A stretch of 64,000 nt of DNA from Pseudoteredinibacter isoporae (lineage in GTDB: Bacteria > Pseudomonadota > Gammaproteobacteria > Pseudomonadales > Cellvibrionaceae): NCBI RefSeq assembly GCF_011602085.1, contig NZ_JAAONY010000001.1, positions 62,001 to 126,000 of the forward strand, in the 5' to 3' direction. Shown here one piece after another: positions 18,632 to 27,048 of this stretch. Made by a program: the position numbers and the translations under genes. Positions within the stretch are counted from its first letter, which is position 1. The number at the start of each line of letters is the position of its first letter. The notes under the pieces were generated by a model that saw only the letters and a program-made list of their open reading frames with translations, had not been told where the DNA came from and did not search any database.

Positions 18632-20770
18632 ATGAGCTCAGTACAATTTGAAAAAGACAGTGACAATATTGTTCACATGATTTTGGACCGCAAAGATGGT
18701 TCTGCGAATGTAATGGATGCAGCCTTCCAAGCGGATTTTTTTGAATTCATCCAGAAACTGGAAGCCGAAGACAATTGGGACGGCGTAATTGTTCGCTCCA
18801 AGAAGAAAACCTTCTTTGCCGGCGGCGATCTAACCGCGTTGATTCAAGTTCAACCCAGCGATGCCCAACAGTTTTTTGATGAAGTGGAAGCCCTGAAAAA
18901 GGCCATGCGTAAGCTGGAAACCATGGGCAAACCCGTCGTGGCCTGCATCAACGGTGCGGCTTTGGGCGGCGGCTGGGAAATAGCCCTGTCCTGCCACCAC
19001 CGCATTGCCTTGTCCAAAGGTGTCATGCTTGGTTTGCCAGAAGTCACCCTGGGCCTGCTGCCCGGTGGCGGCGGTGTGATCCGCATGACACGTTTATTGG
19101 GTTTGCAAGGTGCCATGCCATACCTATTGGAAGGCAAGCAGTTCAAACCTGAAAAAGGCAAAGAGCTGGGTTTGATTCACGATATCGTGGACACGCCGGA
19201 AGAAATGCTGGAAAAAGCCAAAGCCTTTATCAAAGCCAATCCAGAAAGTGTTCAGCCTTACGATGTAAAAGGCTATAAAGTTCCTGGTGGCAAACCCAGC
19301 AGCCCAGCACTGGCCCAAATGTTACCAATCGCACCGGCTATGCTGCGCAATCAAACTAAAGGCGTTCTGCCAGCGCCTGAAGCCATTATGTGCACCATGG
19401 TTGAAGGTCTACAAGTTGATTTCGATACAGCAACTCGCATCGAAACCCGATACTTCACCACTCTGACTACGGGCCAGATCAGTAAAAATATGATCGGCAC
19501 TTTCTGGTTCCAGCTCAATGAAATTAAAGCCGGCCGCGGTCGCCCGGATGGCTTCGAACAAAAACCTGTGAAAAAAGTCGGCATCTTAGGTGCGGGCATG
19601 ATGGGCGCCGGCATTGCCTATTCATCAGCAATTAAGGGCATTGAAGTTGTACTGAAAGATGTCAGCCTCGACAATGCTGAAAAGGGTAAAGCGTATTCTG
19701 AAACCCTGTTGAATAAAAAAGTCAGCCGTGGTCGCATGAGCGAAGAAAAACGCGATGGCATTTTGTCCCTGATCAAACCAAGCGCTAATGCGGAAGACTT
19801 GCAAGGTTGTGATTTGATTATTGAAGCCGTATTCGAAGAGCGCGGTCTGAAAGCGACAGTAACCAAAGAAGCCGAAGCACAGATTGCCGGCGATGCAGTA
19901 TTTGCATCCAACACATCTACCCTTCCGATCACAGGCTTAGCTGAAGCCTCTGTTCGCCCAGAGCAATTTATTGGCCTGCATTTCTTCTCACCCGTCGACA
20001 AAATGCCTTTGGTAGAAATTATCTGCGGTGAAAAAACCAATGATGAAACCCTGGCTCGTGCATACGATTATGTTCAGCAAATTGCTAAAACGCCTATCGT
20101 AGTCAACGACAGCCGCGGCTTCTTCACTTCACGTGTATTCGGCACCTTCACTCAGGAAGGTATTGCCATGGTTGGCGAAGGTGTCAGCGCGGTTTCCGTC
20201 GAAAACGCCGCCTTCCTCTCAGGCTACCCGGTTGGACCATTGGCGGTCATGGATGAAGTGACACTGACTCTGTCAGCCAAAGTACGCAAGCAGACCATCG
20301 TTGATATGGAAGCCGCTGGTGAAAGCTATACCGCTCACCCGGCCGACGCCGTCGCTGACTCCATGCTGGAACAGGATCGTGCCGGTAAATCTACGGGTGG
20401 TGGTTTCTACGACTACCCAGAAGGCGGCAAGAAGAAACTGTGGTCCGGCCTGGATCAATACTACAAGGCTGACTCACAGATTCCATTGCAGGATATTAAA
20501 GATCGTCTGCTTTATATTGAAGCTGTGGAAACCGCTCGCTGCTATGAAGAAAAAGTTCTTACCAGCGTACGCGATGCTAATATCGGCTCAATCATGGGTA
20601 TCGGTTATCCAGTATGGACCGGAGGTGTCTTACAATTTATCAACCAAACCGGCTTGAAGACGTTTGTCACTCGTGCTCAGGAATTGGCTGAGAAGTACGG
20701 CGATCGCTTTACACCACCCGCTTATTTGGTGGATATGGCTGAAAAAGGCGAGACCTTTAAAGACAGCTAA
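18632..20770 (+). CDS. enoyl-CoA hydratase/3-hydroxyacyl-CoA dehydrogenase
   Basis: FadB/FadJ-type fusion of 712 residues. The hydratase/isomerase domain (about 1-190) has an oxyanion-hole TFFAGGDLTAL and both catalytic Glu regions (GGGWEIALSCHHR and LPEVTLGLLPGGGG). The NAD-binding dehydrogenase domain (about 310-500) has VGILGAGMMGAGIAYSSA and FIGLHFFSPVDKMPLVEII. Two C-terminal 3HCDH helical domains follow. The ATG at 18632 follows GAGAGAAAG; the open frame extends upstream to 18533, but that part overlaps the thiolase end and is not conserved-looking. With the thiolase it completes beta-oxidation of enoyl-CoA. It is closer in size to FadJ/short-chain types than to the FadB of E. coli. Confidence 0.94.
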   Translation: MSSVQFEKDSDNIVHMILDRKDGSANVMDAAFQADFFEFIQKLEAEDNWDGVIVRSKKKTFFAGGDLTALIQVQPSDAQQFFDEVEALKKAMRKLETMGKPVVACINGAALGGGWEIALSCHHRIALSKGVMLGLPEVTLGLLPGGGGVIRMTRLLGLQGAMPYLLEGKQFKPEKGKELGLIHDIVDTPEEMLEKAKAFIKANPESVQPYDVKGYKVPGGKPSSPALAQMLPIAPAMLRNQTKGVLPAPEAIMCTMVEGLQVDFDTATRIETRYFTTLTTGQISKNMIGTFWFQLNEIKAGRGRPDGFEQKPVKKVGILGAGMMGAGIAYSSAIKGIEVVLKDVSLDNAEKGKAYSETLLNKKVSRGRMSEEKRDGILSLIKPSANAEDLQGCDLIIEAVFEERGLKATVTKEAEAQIAGDAVFASNTSTLPITGLAEASVRPEQFIGLHFFSPVDKMPLVEIICGEKTNDETLARAYDYVQQIAKTPIVVNDSRGFFTSRVFGTFTQEGIAMVGEGVSAVSVENAAFLSGYPVGPLAVMDEVTLTLSAKVRKQTIVDMEAAGESYTAHPADAVADSMLEQDRAGKSTGGGFYDYPEGGKKKLWSGLDQYYKADSQIPLQDIKDRLLYIEAVETARCYEEKVLTSVRDANIGSIMGIGYPVWTGGVLQFINQTGLKTFVTRAQELAEKYGDRFTPPAYLVDMAEKGETFKDS

Positions 20771-20785
20771 TTGAACCGCATCAAA

Positions 20786-20820
20786 CGCAATGGCCAGCAC
20801 TGCCTGGCCATTGCGGTTTT
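20786..20820 (+). terminator. 12-bp hairpin after the fusion enzyme gene
   Basis: A perfect stem of CGCAATGGCCAG and CTGGCCATTGCG with a 6-base loop is followed by GTTTT. It ends 23 bases before the acyl-CoA dehydrogenase start, so it may be a full terminator or a partial one that lowers expression of the next gene. Confidence 0.65.
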
Positions 20821-20843
20821 AACATTTCCACAACGAGAACATC

Positions 20844-21986
20844 ATGATCCCAAGAACTGTATACGAGTCTGAACACGAACTATTCCGTGAGAGCGTCCGT
20901 AAATTTTTAGAAGCCGAAGCCGTACCTTTTCACGCCCAGTGGGAAAAAGATGGCCAGGTAGATCGCGCGCTTTGGAACAAGGCTGGCGAACAGGGCTTTT
21001 TAGCACCCACTATTCCGGAAGAATACGGCGGCGTCGGTGTTGATTTCCGTTACAACGCTATTGTTGATGAAGAGGTTGCCCGTGCAGGATTGTCCGGTAT
21101 TGGCTGGGGCCTGCATTCAGACATCGGTGTGCCTTATATTTTGAATTACGGCAGCGAAGAACTGAAGCAAAAGTACATGCCCAAGTGTGTGAGTGGTGAG
21201 GTTGTTACCGCCATCGCCATGACCGAGCCTGGCGCCGGTTCCGACTTGCAAGGTGTGAAAACCAGCGCCGTGCTGGACGGCGATGAGTGGGTGATTAATG
21301 GTTCCAAGACCTTTATTACCAACGGGCAACATGCCGACCTGGTAATCGTTGTCGCCAAGACCGACCCTGAAGCCGGCGCCAAAGGCACCAGCCTGATTCT
21401 GGTTGAAGCGGGCACACCCGGTTTTGAAAAGGGCACCAACCTGGAAAAAATCGGCATGAAAGCCCAGGACACCTCCGAGCTGTTCTTCCAGGACGTTCGC
21501 GTACCGAAATCCAACCTGCTGGGCGAAGAAGGCATGGGTTTTATTTACCTGATGCAAGAGCTGCCCCAGGAACGTTTATCGGTTGGTGTTAATGCGATTG
21601 CCAGTGCACGCTCAATTCTGGATCAAACCGTTGAATACGTAAAAGAACGAAAAGCCTTTGGCCGTTCCGTAGCCACCTTCCAGAACACACAATTTAAACT
21701 GGCTGAACTGGATACTGAAGTGACTTCGGCCCAGGTATTTGTCGATCGCTGCCTGGAGCTTCATATCGAAGGCAAGCTGGATGTGCCAACCGCTGCAAAA
21801 TTGAAATTGCTGTCTACGGATTTGCAATGCAAGGTTATTGATGAGTGCTTGCAGCTCCATGGTGGCTATGGCTATATGTGGGAATACCCGGTGGCCCGTG
21901 CTTACGCTGACGCTCGCGTCCAGAAAATTTACGCGGGTACAAATGAAATCATGAAGCTGATTATTGGCCGCTCCCTGCTCGGCTAA
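20844..21986 (+). CDS. acyl-CoA dehydrogenase, LCAD-like
   Basis: FAD enzyme that makes the trans-2 double bond of acyl-CoA, the first oxidation of beta-oxidation. The FAD/substrate motifs are AMTEPGAGSDLQG, SKTFITNGQHADL and LHGGYGYMWEYPVARAYADA. The position that holds the catalytic Glu in medium-chain enzymes reads YAGTNE, with Ala. Instead Glu243 in ELPQERL sits where long-chain (LCAD) and isovaleryl-CoA dehydrogenases keep their base. This, and overall similarity, indicate the LCAD class, which accepts long and branched substrates. The 380-residue length is normal. The ATG follows GAGAACATC. The electron acceptor would be ETF, which is not in the window. Confidence 0.93.
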   Translation: MIPRTVYESEHELFRESVRKFLEAEAVPFHAQWEKDGQVDRALWNKAGEQGFLAPTIPEEYGGVGVDFRYNAIVDEEVARAGLSGIGWGLHSDIGVPYILNYGSEELKQKYMPKCVSGEVVTAIAMTEPGAGSDLQGVKTSAVLDGDEWVINGSKTFITNGQHADLVIVVAKTDPEAGAKGTSLILVEAGTPGFEKGTNLEKIGMKAQDTSELFFQDVRVPKSNLLGEEGMGFIYLMQELPQERLSVGVNAIASARSILDQTVEYVKERKAFGRSVATFQNTQFKLAELDTEVTSAQVFVDRCLELHIEGKLDVPTAAKLKLLSTDLQCKVIDECLQLHGGYGYMWEYPVARAYADARVQKIYAGTNEIMKLIIGRSLLG

Positions 21987-22006
21987 TCCATTCTTTATGA
22001 ATTCAA

Positions 22007-22034
22007 CAGGCCGCGCTTGATGCGGCCTGCTTTC
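22007..22034 (+). terminator. hairpin after acyl-CoA dehydrogenase gene
   Basis: An 8-bp stem (CAGGCCGC with GCGGCCTG, loop GCTTGAT) lies about 20 bases after the stop codon. The following T-run is short (CTTTCC), so termination may be incomplete before the CoA transferase gene. Confidence 0.5.
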
Positions 22035-22078
22035 CAAATATTTATACGCAGTTCTCAACTCGGATTCAGGAGCTTCTC

Positions 22079-23260
22079 ATGAGCGGCCCATTAAGCGGAT
22101 TAAAAATTCTCGATTTCTCAACACTTCTACCCGGGCCTTATGCCACTCAATTGCTGGCCGATATGGGTGCGCAGGTTTTGCGAATCGAATCCCCTACCCG
22201 CCCGGATTTATTACGCTTTGCGCCTCCCATGGTCGGCGATATCTCTGCGGGCCATGGCAGTATTAATCGCAATAAACAATGTATCGCCCTGGACCTGAAA
22301 CAACCTGCTTCCATTGAGATCGTGAAGAAGTTACTGCAGGAATACGACATTGTTCTGGAGCAGTTCCGTCCAGGTGTGATGCAACGCCTGGGGCTCGACT
22401 ACAACACCTTGAGTGCAGACAAACCGGAACTGATTTATTGTTCTATTACTGGCTATGGTCAGACCGGCCCCTTGAAAAACCGTGCCGGACACGACATTAA
22501 TTACCTGGCTCTGGCAGGACTCGCAAGTTACAGCGGCCGCAAGGAAACCGGCCCCATTCTTTCGGGCACGCAGATTGCCGATATCGCAGGCGGCACCCAC
22601 CATGCTGTGATGGGCATTCTGGCCGCCGTCATCGAGCGCAGCAACAGCGGGAAAGGCCAGCATATCGACATCAGCATGAGCGATGCTGCCCTGGCATTGA
22701 GCGCCACCGCCGGTGCAGCACATCTCGCCGGTGATAAAGCCCCCGAGCTTTCTGGCACCATGCTTAATGGCGGCATCTTCTATGACTTCTATGAGACCGC
22801 TGACGGGCGCCATCTTTCAGTAGGCAGCCTGGAGCCGCAATTCTGCAAACAGCTCTGTGAGGCCATGGGACAGCCTGAGTGGTTCGAGCGAGCCATGAAC
22901 TACAACCCGGAAGTACAAGCTGAGCTGAAACAGGATTTAATTGCTGCCTTTAAACAAAAAACCTTCGCAGAGTGGAGCGAGATTTTCGCCGCACTGGATG
23001 CCTGTGTCGAGCCGGTCTTGAGCTTGGATGAAACCGAACAGCATCCACATTTTCAAGAGCGCGGCATGTACATTGAAGTCGATGCGGCGGATGGTCAACG
23101 TCTGCGTCAGGTCGCCAGCCCGATTAAATTCAGCGGTTCACAAACCGAATATCGCAATGCAGGCCTGCCGATTGGTGCCAACACTGATGAGGTACTCGGA
23201 CAACTGGGCTACGACGCAGATAGCCTGGCCCAATTGCGGGAGTCTGGTGCTATTGCCTAG
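22079..23260 (+). CDS. alpha-methylacyl-CoA racemase-like CoA transferase
   Basis: Family III CoA-transferase fold (CaiB/BaiF), 393 residues. It keeps the catalytic pair of the racemase branch: His138 in AGHDINYLALAG and Asp168 in TQIADIAGG, spaced 30 residues apart as in the mycobacterial racemase MCR (His126/Asp156). It would interconvert R and S 2-methylacyl-CoA, which lets beta-oxidation proceed on methyl-branched or sterol-like chains, since acyl-CoA dehydrogenases accept only the S form. This fits the LCAD-type dehydrogenase just upstream. A plain CoA transferase remains possible. It has an AGGAGC site before the ATG and probably is the last gene of the island. Confidence 0.87.
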   Translation: MSGPLSGLKILDFSTLLPGPYATQLLADMGAQVLRIESPTRPDLLRFAPPMVGDISAGHGSINRNKQCIALDLKQPASIEIVKKLLQEYDIVLEQFRPGVMQRLGLDYNTLSADKPELIYCSITGYGQTGPLKNRAGHDINYLALAGLASYSGRKETGPILSGTQIADIAGGTHHAVMGILAAVIERSNSGKGQHIDISMSDAALALSATAGAAHLAGDKAPELSGTMLNGGIFYDFYETADGRHLSVGSLEPQFCKQLCEAMGQPEWFERAMNYNPEVQAELKQDLIAAFKQKTFAEWSEIFAALDACVEPVLSLDETEQHPHFQERGMYIEVDAADGQRLRQVASPIKFSGSQTEYRNAGLPIGANTDEVLGQLGYDADSLAQLRESGAIA

Positions 23261-23282
23261 CCACCACCAATAAAACCGATCC

Positions 23283-23327
23283 TTTTTTCTGGCCTCTTTT
23301 TTCTGGTCTCTCGTTCCGAGAGGCCAG
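23283..23327. repeat. short direct repeat plus hairpin between convergent genes
   Basis: A 14-base unit (TTTTTTCTGGCCTC) is repeated at once with one change, and the second copy forms an 11-bp stem-loop with CGAGAGGCCAG. The hairpin lies between the converging CoA-transferase and XRE genes, but no T-run follows it on either strand, so it is not a typical intrinsic terminator. Confidence 0.5.
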
Positions 23328-23330
23328 CAC

Positions 23331-23987
23331 TTATTCGCTTTTGCTGCGCTGCAACGCCAGCGCATTATCAATGGCTTCTTTTAGATAGTTAGGCTCATCG
23401 CTACCCAGGCGAATGGCTGAGCCAGACTTGAGACGTATCTCCACAGCCAACAGGCCGGACACGTTATACATCCACCCGTCCCCCAAAAGCCGAATCCCAA
23501 AACCCATCATTACTGAGTTATTCACGACTTCACAGCTGGCAATATCCTCGATCGGCAATTCCTTACGCCAGAAACCCGGACCAAAATGCCAACTGATCGT
23601 TTCTTCGCTAACCGCGACTCGCAAACTGAAGAACAAAACGGCCGGTATTAACATCGCAACCAGGGTAATCGCGATCCCAAGAGGAGGCATCAGTAATAAA
23701 AAGCTGCTGCATACGCTGACCATGATCAGACTGACCACCCACATAAAGTAGCCCATTTGGGTATGCTCATAGGGAATAAAATTGAGCTCAGCTTCCAATA
23801 GAGTGTCTTTGTCCGTTTCAAGGGCACTGGCAATGGCCGCTAGAGAATCCATAGCCGCACTGCCACTGCTTTCGATGCGTTGGATGGTACGCAGACTCAA
23901 ACCACTGGCCTCTGCCAACTGCTCCTGAGACCACAACTTGTCTTTGCGCACGCGCTTTAACGTTTGGCGATTAATTTTCATCTCCAT
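23331..23987 (-). CDS. membrane-anchored XRE family regulator
   Basis: Residues about 5-60 are a Cro/C1-type helix-turn-helix (WSQEQLAEASGLSLRTIQRIE). Two adjacent hydrophobic segments follow at about 75-120 (FMWVVSLIMVSVCSSFLLLM and IAITLVAMLIPAVLFFSLRV). The C-terminal 100 residues form a soluble domain of PH-like appearance that I cannot name. The protein is therefore probably fixed in the inner membrane with its DNA-binding head in the cytoplasm. The ATG at 23987 follows an AAGGTGG site; a GTG at 23999 lies inside that site. Its targets are unknown. The exported hydrolase gene is divergent from it. Confidence 0.82.
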   Translation of the reverse strand: MEMKINRQTLKRVRKDKLWSQEQLAEASGLSLRTIQRIESSGSAAMDSLAAIASALETDKDTLLEAELNFIPYEHTQMGYFMWVVSLIMVSVCSSFLLLMPPLGIAITLVAMLIPAVLFFSLRVAVSEETISWHFGPGFWRKELPIEDIASCEVVNNSVMMGFGIRLLGDGWMYNVSGLLAVEIRLKSGSAIRLGSDEPNYLKEAIDNALALQRSKSE

Positions 23988-24216
23988 ATTTTGACCCACC
24001 TTAAGTGATTAATCTATAAGGAGAATTTATCCTGCTGGCGTACGACAGTTCTACGACAGCGATACGCCAGGGTGTGTATTCGATTATTAATTCACCAGCT
24101 TTCGAGCATTTTCTGAGCATTGAAGAATTTTTGCCTCGATGATGATTTCTTCTCTTCCAAAGCTATTTTGAAATTTACATCGTCTAAATGGGAAAGTTCA
24201 TCGCAATGGCATACTC

Positions 24217-25062
24217 ATGTATAAGACCCTTATTACTCTAATCGCAGCGTTCTCAATCAAGGCTTTTGCAGCTCCAACATTTGTTGAAGTGAAAGATCAG
24301 GCTTTTGTCGCCAATTACTATCCGGGCCAAAGCAGTAAAATGCCGGTGCTGGTATTGGAAGGTTCCGGCAGTGGGATTCCCAAAGTGCTGGCCGAAAAAA
24401 TTTCGAAAATGGGGCACCCGGTTCTAGCTCTGGCCTACTACAAAGCCACTGGCCTCCCCAAACACATTGAAGCAATCCCTCTCGAATACTTTGAGCCTGC
24501 CAAAACCTGGTTATTGCAAAAAAATAACGCTGAAGAGTTGGCCGTCGTTGGCTGGTCCAAAGGGGCTGAAGCGGCTCTATTGTTAGCCACTATTGATGAT
24601 CGTATCCGCAAGGTGGTTGCTATTGCGCCCAGTCACGTGGTTTGGCCCGGGATTATTCCCGGCCAAAAGCGAGCCCCGCTGTCCAGTTGGACCATGGGCG
24701 ATAAACATCTGAACTTTGTGCCATATCAGGCCAACACCGATATTCGCAGTCTGCGGGATCTGTATGAAAACTCTCTGAAAAATCAGCAAGCCGTAGAAAA
24801 CGCCAAAATTGAAATCGAAGACAGCAAGGCAGACCTCTTGCTCTTTAGCGGCGGTCTGGACAGCGTATGGCCTGCAAATTCAATGGCCCAGGAAATTTGC
24901 AAACGTGCACGGTTGAGTTCACCTAAAATTCTTTGCGAACATCATCATTACCCGAAAGCTGGACATCTGCTGGACAGCAGCATTCCACTGGATGGCGAGA
25001 AAGGAGCCAATCAGGAGGCCGATGAGGAGAGCCGCACACTCATCGCAGATTTTCTGCGCTAA
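24217..25062 (+). CDS. exported BAAT-type alpha/beta hydrolase
   Basis: 281 residues with a signal peptide (MYKTLITLIAAFSIKAFAA). The body resembles the C-terminal domain of bile-acid-CoA:amino acid N-acyltransferases and acyl-CoA thioesterases. The nucleophile elbow is GWSKGAE with Ser, the acid is probably in FSGGLDSVW and the His in HYPKAGHLLD. In eukaryotic BAAT the nucleophile is Cys, so Ser points to hydrolysis rather than amidation. Export argues against acyl-CoA as substrate, since CoA esters are cytoplasmic. A periplasmic esterase or thioesterase is the safest call; the substrate is unknown. It is divergent from the membrane XRE regulator and converges with the chemoreceptor gene. 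Confidence 0.75.
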   Translation: MYKTLITLIAAFSIKAFAAPTFVEVKDQAFVANYYPGQSSKMPVLVLEGSGSGIPKVLAEKISKMGHPVLALAYYKATGLPKHIEAIPLEYFEPAKTWLLQKNNAEELAVVGWSKGAEAALLLATIDDRIRKVVAIAPSHVVWPGIIPGQKRAPLSSWTMGDKHLNFVPYQANTDIRSLRDLYENSLKNQQAVENAKIEIEDSKADLLLFSGGLDSVWPANSMAQEICKRARLSSPKILCEHHHYPKAGHLLDSSIPLDGEKGANQEADEESRTLIADFLR

Positions 25063-25078
25063 GCTGCGGCTTCAGAAA

Positions 25079-26704
25079 TTAAGATGCTTTGTAGTAGGCA
25101 ATCTTGGTTTTGATTTCGCCAGACAATTCGAGTAAGTCTCCACTGACGGAACGCTGCTCGTCAGACAACTGGCTTTGCAATACCGCGTCTTGTTTCAGTT
25201 TTTCAATGAAGGATTCAACCCCGCTGGCGGCTTCAGACTGCTTGGAGGCTGATTGATTCAGCTCTGCATTCTTGGCAGAGATATCAGAAATATCCCCGGA
25301 TAAACCCTGCCAAAGCGCGGCGATTTCGTTGGTTTTCTCAGCGGCGTAATTGGTTTTTTCCTGGCCAACTTTCATCGCCTGAACACTGGACTCGGAGCCC
25401 TTTCGCAGATCTTCGAGAATAGAGGCGATTTCCTGGGTTGAGTGCTGGGTTTTCTGAGCCAGACCACGCACCTCATCGGCAACCACTGCAAAACCACGGC
25501 CCTGGTCTCCTGCGCGTGCAGCTTCAATAGCGGCGTTCAACGCCAACAAATTGGTTTGTTCGGCAATCCCCTGAATCACAGTCATCACTTCATCTACTCG
25601 AACTACCCGTTCGGACAGAGTACTCACCGCATTATCCGCGTGAAGAATGTCTTCCTGCAGAGCCTTCATAAGCCCATCTACATGATCAACTACGGCACTG
25701 GCCTTCTCGGCTTTTTCCATAGTGGCTTCAGTCATTTCTTTGGTATGGCTCGCAGTATCAAATGCGTGTTCAGCACTGTTCACTAAGGTGCTGACTTCCT
25801 GGGCTGCCTGAGTGGATTGAGCGACTTGCTCGGTACTGGCCAAGCTCTGTTTTGAAGATTGTTTTTCAAACATTTCTGCGGTGTGTTGCAAGGCATCAGA
25901 AGTTTTGGTCAGTGAAGCAATCAAGTCCCGCATCTGCCCCGCGAGGTCTGCTGTGGCGCTGTTCAACAATCCAATTTCACCCCGGCCATTTCGGCTCAGG
26001 TTCATACCAAGATTACCTTTGGACAAATCGCTGATGGCGCTCGCCGTATTTCTCAAAGGCTTGAGAACCTCGCGCTGTAAGATGACATAGCTGCCAAACA
26101 GAACCAAAGCGCCGGTTACCAGAGTCAGAACAACGGCGTATACCACTACGGCCTCAGATTCAGTAATCGTAGTCTCGCCACTCTGCTTGGCTACCGCATT
26201 CACTTTTTTCGAGATGTCATCCAGCAACTTTGATGGCGCGCGGTCAATACCTTTTACAGCAATATCACCAGCGCGATGGTCGTAACCGGAAGCGTTGAAT
26301 TCTTCAAATCCGCTGCGATAAGCTGACCCCATCTTCTCGTGGGCAACAATAAAGTCCTGTACCTGCCTTTGCAGGCCCGGATCAAAACTCAGCTGGCCTT
26401 TCAGTTCACGGGCAATCTTTTGAACACTTTCTTCCTGTGTTAAAAACTTGCCCCAGTACTTTTCCCGCTGGGAATCATCCGCACCACGAATCAGCACATT
26501 TTTCCATTCCTGCACCTGGCGCTTAAATTCGATATTAACCCGGTCTGTACTATGAATGGCCGCCACTTCATTGGACAGCAGAGAGCTGAATTTAATCAAA
26601 TCATCTCTTAACTTATAGGTGGAAAACAAAGATGCCATTAATAGCAGCAAGATGCTGGCAGAGATAACACCCAGCACCATCGTTTTAATATCGATACTTT
26701 TCAC
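25079..26704 (-). CDS. methyl-accepting chemotaxis protein
   Basis: Chemoreceptor of 541 residues with standard topology: transmembrane helix at about 10-30, periplasmic helical domain to about 185 (containing [15 protein letters not shown], typical of four-helix-bundle sensors), second transmembrane helix at about 190-212, a HAMP domain ([20 protein letters not shown]) and a signalling domain with the hairpin tip [20 protein letters not shown] and [18 protein letters not shown]. No CheR-tethering pentapeptide is present at the C terminus. Translation starts at GTG, with GAGGAG eight bases upstream. The ligand is not predictable. No other chemotaxis gene is nearby, so it is an orphan receptor that signals through CheA/CheW elsewhere. 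Confidence 0.95.
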   Translation of the reverse strand: MKSIDIKTMVLGVISASILLLLMASLFSTYKLRDDLIKFSSLLSNEVAAIHSTDRVNIEFKRQVQEWKNVLIRGADDSQREKYWGKFLTQEESVQKIARELKGQLSFDPGLQRQVQDFIVAHEKMGSAYRSGFEEFNASGYDHRAGDIAVKGIDRAPSKLLDDISKKVNAVAKQSGETTITESEAVVVYAVVLTLVTGALVLFGSYVILQREVLKPLRNTASAISDLSKGNLGMNLSRNGRGEIGLLNSATADLAGQMRDLIASLTKTSDALQHTAEMFEKQSSKQSLASTEQVAQSTQAAQEVSTLVNSAEHAFDTASHTKEMTEATMEKAEKASAVVDHVDGLMKALQEDILHADNAVSTLSERVVRVDEVMTVIQGIAEQTNLLALNAAIEAARAGDQGRGFAVVADEVRGLAQKTQHSTQEIASILEDLRKGSESSVQAMKVGQEKTNYAAEKTNEIAALWQGLSGDISDISAKNAELNQSASKQSEAASGVESFIEKLKQDAVLQSQLSDEQRSVSGDLLELSGEIKTKIAYYKAS

Positions 26705-27048
26705 TCAGAAACTCCTCAGCACACCTTGCTGACAGAATAAATACATTAACGCGTTAACCGTGACTGCTACTTTGTATAGTCAACATTTGCGCCATCCGCA
26801 AAATTCCAGCGACAGTCGGATAGCAATATAGAATTTCGGCGAGAAGGGAGGAAACTTGAACAAAAAGCATTCAGGGGAAGGTCTGAATTCAGCTTAAACG
26901 CTACAGTATTTTAGAGATCTCTAACATTAGGAAAGACCTTAGCGCCCAGCCTTTGTGAGCGTCCCGAAAAGACAAGCCAATACAGCCCAAAGGGAAATCC
27001 GCCAAGCCCGAAAGCCGGCGGATTGATTCTTAGCTTTGAAGCCTCAAG
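26705..27048. other. intergenic stretch, promoter region of the chemoreceptor
   Basis: About 340 bases with no credible reading frame. The part next to 26704 carries the GAGGAG ribosome binding site of the chemoreceptor gene. No FliA-type (TAAA-N15-GCCGATAA) promoter was found. A terminator-like hairpin of the neighbouring gene lies at 26996-27024. Confidence 0.5.
26996..27024 (-). terminator. hairpin downstream of the TM2/pilin-like gene
   Basis: An 8-bp stem (AATCCGCC with GGCGGATT) with a 13-base loop lies 25 bases after the stop codon of the minus-strand gene. The T-run after it is interrupted (TTTCCCTTT), so efficiency is uncertain. Confidence 0.45.
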
